Assembly: GCA_030744435.1 (NCBI GenBank) | Contig: JASLQO010000018.1 | Coordinates: 124,001 to 188,000, forward strand | Reading direction: 5' to 3' | DNA: 64,000 bases | DNA from: JASLQO01 sp002327525 | GTDB lineage: Bacteria > Pseudomonadota > Gammaproteobacteria > Pseudomonadales > Azotimanducaceae | Shown: piece by piece, positions 62,248-64,000 of the stretch | Numbering within the stretch: position 1 is the stretch's first letter | How the letters are laid out: every line of letters begins with the position of its first letter | Program-made: the position numbers and the translations under genes | Notes under the pieces: generated by a model | Seen by the model: only the letters and a program-made list of their open reading frames with translations | Told to the model about the DNA's origin: nothing | The model's database searches: none

Positions 62248-63343
62248 CCAAAAAAAATGTCAGGTGCCGTCGCCAAATGTGACCGGCGTTTCAGAAAAGC
62301 CGAGAACGCATTCCTAACGTCTGTGTGAATCGTACACGGAGGTTATCGGCACGATTGCACATCGTTTGGAAGGAAGGCTGTTCGCTGGGGCGTACTCTGT
62401 TCATGGTCTTGAGTGCCGACGAACCTGACGTCATGGCGCGGGTGAGTTGCTGTCTCAACGCTCAGCGTGTGGTAATCAACATGCTGCTGAGCGAGGTGAC
62501 CCGGCGCATCAGTTCCAGTACGGGGGCTGCTTCTGGACAACCTCAATGGACCCGAATCCGCGAAACGAATGCAGAATGCCGAAGATGGCTGGCATTTTTC
62601 CACCCGGGAGGGTGTTCGAGGACGAGACGGGCAAGCGGCCGGGTGACTTCCCGGCTGCTTGTGGCATTGCTCCTGCGGGACCTGAAGCTGGAGGTCATTG
62701 ATTCCAGGTGGTTAGTAGCGGAATACGACACCGGAGAACTTGTGGTGTTTTCGGAGCATCAGAACGACTCTGTACCGACGCAATCCGTGCGGTGTGCAAA
62801 CGGGGATGTACACGCAATTGGGCAGCGAGCGGTTCGAGGGATTCTGAGATTGAGAAACAGCGCCCTGCCGCGCCATTTCTCCAGAGACTGTAACCGAATG
62901 CTGGCAGGGCGATGTGGTGAGTTCTCAGTGGCTTCTTTCGGCGACGAAGTCCTGTTGCCGGTTCAGGAGGCTTGTCGGCAGTTTCCGGGGAGGTTGTACA
63001 GGCTGTGTCGCTTCGTCGCCTGTGCTTGGTAGGCCACCAATCTCCGAAATATGCTGGCTATTTGTTTGATACGTGCTAGTTTGTTTCTGAATAAAGTGGA
63101 GATTCGTACCGGTGTACTGGGTTCAACCGGCATAGACGTTGTAGCCAGCAGTATGGGACTTGCACGCTAACGACAGAAAGCCTTTGGATCGGACGTGCGG
63201 ACGGTCTGAAACTGCCACCGCCGGATGATTGATTGCCGTGGATGAAGCACCGCCGTCGGGCGAAATCCAACCGCCGGAGAAACTCTAGAATCCTGTCCGC
63301 GAGCCTCGAAGAGAAACCTACGAACGAGCACGGGAGAATCCGA
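62248..63343. other. Poorly coding region of about 1.1 kb
   Basis: The only large spacer in the window. No frame resembles a known family; long frames here are rich in Arg and Cys, as in non-coding high-GC DNA. A short AT-rich patch at 63055-63105 (TTGATA at 63066 and AT-rich DNA around 63090) could hold a promoter for the downstream genes. It might be a decayed gene, but I cannot name it. Confidence 0.55.
62325..63032 (+). CDS. Doubtful open frame, 235 codons
   Basis: An open frame from GTG 62325 to TAG 63032. The second half has a more protein-like mix (LEVIDSRWLVAEYDTGELVV) than the first, but AGG/AGA/TGT codons are frequent, unlike the neighbours. There is no recognised domain. It may be chance or part of a decayed gene. 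Confidence 0.2.
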   Translation: MNRTRRLSARLHIVWKEGCSLGRTLFMVLSADEPDVMARVSCCLNAQRVVINMLLSEVTRRISSSTGAASGQPQWTRIRETNAECRRWLAFFHPGGCSRTRRASGRVTSRLLVALLLRDLKLEVIDSRWLVAEYDTGELVVFSEHQNDSVPTQSVRCANGDVHAIGQRAVRGILRLRNSALPRHFSRDCNRMLAGRCGEFSVASFGDEVLLPVQEACRQFPGRLYRLCRFVACAW

Positions 63344-63766
63344 ATGAGCCTGCCCTTTCCCTCCCTGGATTTTTTCCAGGCGCTCCAACAACGTACCAAA
63401 GATGAAGCTGTGGCCTTTGAAAAACTGGGTTATTGCGACACCACCTTCGGCATCCGTGTCGGGAGCGAACTGTATTCGATCACTTTCGAGATTTACGAGT
63501 GCGTGGAAGTCGCGGAGGGAGGTGATGCCGAGAATCTCGATTTCGTCCTGGACGCCCAACGGGAACTTTGGTGTGAAATGCTCGCATCCATTCAGGAAAA
63601 TGATGGAGCCGACGCAAGCCATACGATCAATTCCCTAACTCATATGGGCGATATCATGAGCGTCGAATACGAAGACCCCGAAGGTCACGACCGTTTCTAC
63701 CGCTTCATGGCCACCATCCAGGCATTTCTTGACGAAGCCAAGAATCTCGACGTGGAGATCAACTGA
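63344..63766 (+). CDS. Hypothetical protein, SCP2 sterol-carrier-like
   Basis: 140 residues from ATG 63344, with GGGAGA six bases upstream. The protein is acidic and soluble, with a FGIRVGSELYSITFEIYE strand pair, a DFVLDAQRELWCEML segment and an end FYRFMATIQAFLDEA. The pattern of a residue-level 'DFVL..W..M' followed by a small-volume helix and FYR-FxxxxQxF recalls SCP2-like proteins found next to catabolic genes; this is a tentative family call. The stop overlaps the next gene's ATG by one base, so they form an operon. Confidence 0.7.
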   Translation: MSLPFPSLDFFQALQQRTKDEAVAFEKLGYCDTTFGIRVGSELYSITFEIYECVEVAEGGDAENLDFVLDAQRELWCEMLASIQENDGADASHTINSLTHMGDIMSVEYEDPEGHDRFYRFMATIQAFLDEAKNLDVEIN

Positions 63767-64000
63767 TGGCCTATATCGCACCCAAGGACTATTCGGCAGA
63801 CGAGGACCTGATTCGCAAGGTCATGCAGGTGATGAGTGGGCAACTCGACCTTTCGTGGATGAAGGAGCGCCCCCACCCCGTAAGAGCCCTTGCATCCCAA
63901 CCCTCCCGGGGCCTGACCCTGGATGACATCAATCAGGATCCGTTTTACGGACCGGAGTCGATCCCCGACATCGTTCGACATAATTTCTCGATGGCTCCAC
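63766..64000 (+). CDS. Unknown protein, N-terminal part (runs off the window)
   Basis: 78 codons from ATG 63766, which overlaps the previous stop. Starts MAYIAPKDYSADEDLIRKVM and contains GLTLDDINQDPFYGPESIP. It has no signal peptide or membrane segment so far. I do not recognise the family; the overlap with the SCP2-like gene suggests a shared pathway. Confidence 0.75.
   Translation, partial: MAYIAPKDYSADEDLIRKVMQVMSGQLDLSWMKERPHPVRALASQPSRGLTLDDINQDPFYGPESIPDIVRHNFSMAP

Noticed and set aside
62825..62850. GGTTCGAGG resembling a tRNA T-loop
   Set aside because: The flanking bases cannot form the T stem or acceptor stem.

Overview
The window is a dense block of chromosomal housekeeping DNA from a gammaproteobacterium with moderately high GC (roughly 55-60% by eye). 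The order rseB-rseC-mucD-lepA-lepB-rnc-era-recO, map-glnD-dapC-dapD-dapE, rpsB-tsf-frr-uppS-cdsA-rseP-bamA-skp-lpxD-fabZ-lpxA-lpxB-rnhB-dnaE-tilS-pyrG-kdsA-eno-ftsB-truD-pcm, fdxA-mutS and recA-recX-alaS-lysC is the Pseudomonas-like core arrangement. Several proteins (DapD, Pcm, FdxA) are also of the Pseudomonas type. I see no rRNA, tRNA, CRISPR array, prophage, toxin-antitoxin or defence genes. Almost every base outside about 2 kb is coding, with many 1-4 base stop/start overlaps.

Layout. 1-8.5 kb: envelope-stress genes (rseB end, rseC, mucD), lepA, signal peptidase, RNase III, Era, RecO, RlmD. 8.5-11.2 kb: relA and adk. 11.2-11.6 kb: a spacer with a 43-residue Lys/Ala-rich histone-like gene and a hairpin. 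11.6-14.3 kb: moeA head-to-head with tsaB-rsmJ. 14.2-27.0 kb, minus strand: map-glnD-dapC-dapD-dapE-gspN-gspC-gspD-plsB, a near-continuous run joining lysine/peptidoglycan precursor synthesis, PII uridylylation, part of a type II secretion system and the first phospholipid acyltransferase. 27.0-52.2 kb, plus strand: translation factors, lipid carrier and phospholipid synthesis, outer-membrane assembly, lipid A, DNA polymerase III alpha, CTP synthase, KDO synthesis, enolase, divisome FtsB, TruD, Pcm, a DUF368 undecaprenyl-phosphate carrier and an NlpD-like amidase activator. 52.2-55.2 kb, minus: fdxA and mutS. 55.4-62.2 kb, plus: LexA-boxed recA, recX, alaS, lysC and a class III CoA-transferase. 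62.2-64.0 kb: about 1.1 kb of poorly coding DNA, then an SCP2-like hypothetical gene and a partial unknown gene.

No new multi-gene system stands out. The most interesting signals are these. (1) pyrH is missing from tsf-pyrH-frr, and the 98 bases between tsf and frr still read, in one frame, like the last residues of PyrH. (2) dxr, ispD and ispF are missing from their usual places beside cdsA/rseP and ftsB/truD although uppS is kept, which suggests loss of the MEP isoprenoid route or relocation of its genes. (3) A 265-bp MITE-like element with 31-bp terminal inverted repeats and a TA duplication sits on the bamA stop codon and has interleaved internal inverted repeats. (4) Ribosomal protein S2 carries an 83-residue acidic tail coded by a GAAGCC-type repeat. 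(5) RelA lacks the Cys-containing zinc-finger-like domain. (6) RNase III has Asn at a metal-site Asp, and CTP synthase and LpxA also deviate at active-site positions.

Family assignments rest on recall of conserved motifs, lengths and gene order, not on database searches. Start codons were chosen from ribosome-binding sites, overlaps and family N-termini, and alternatives are stated where real.
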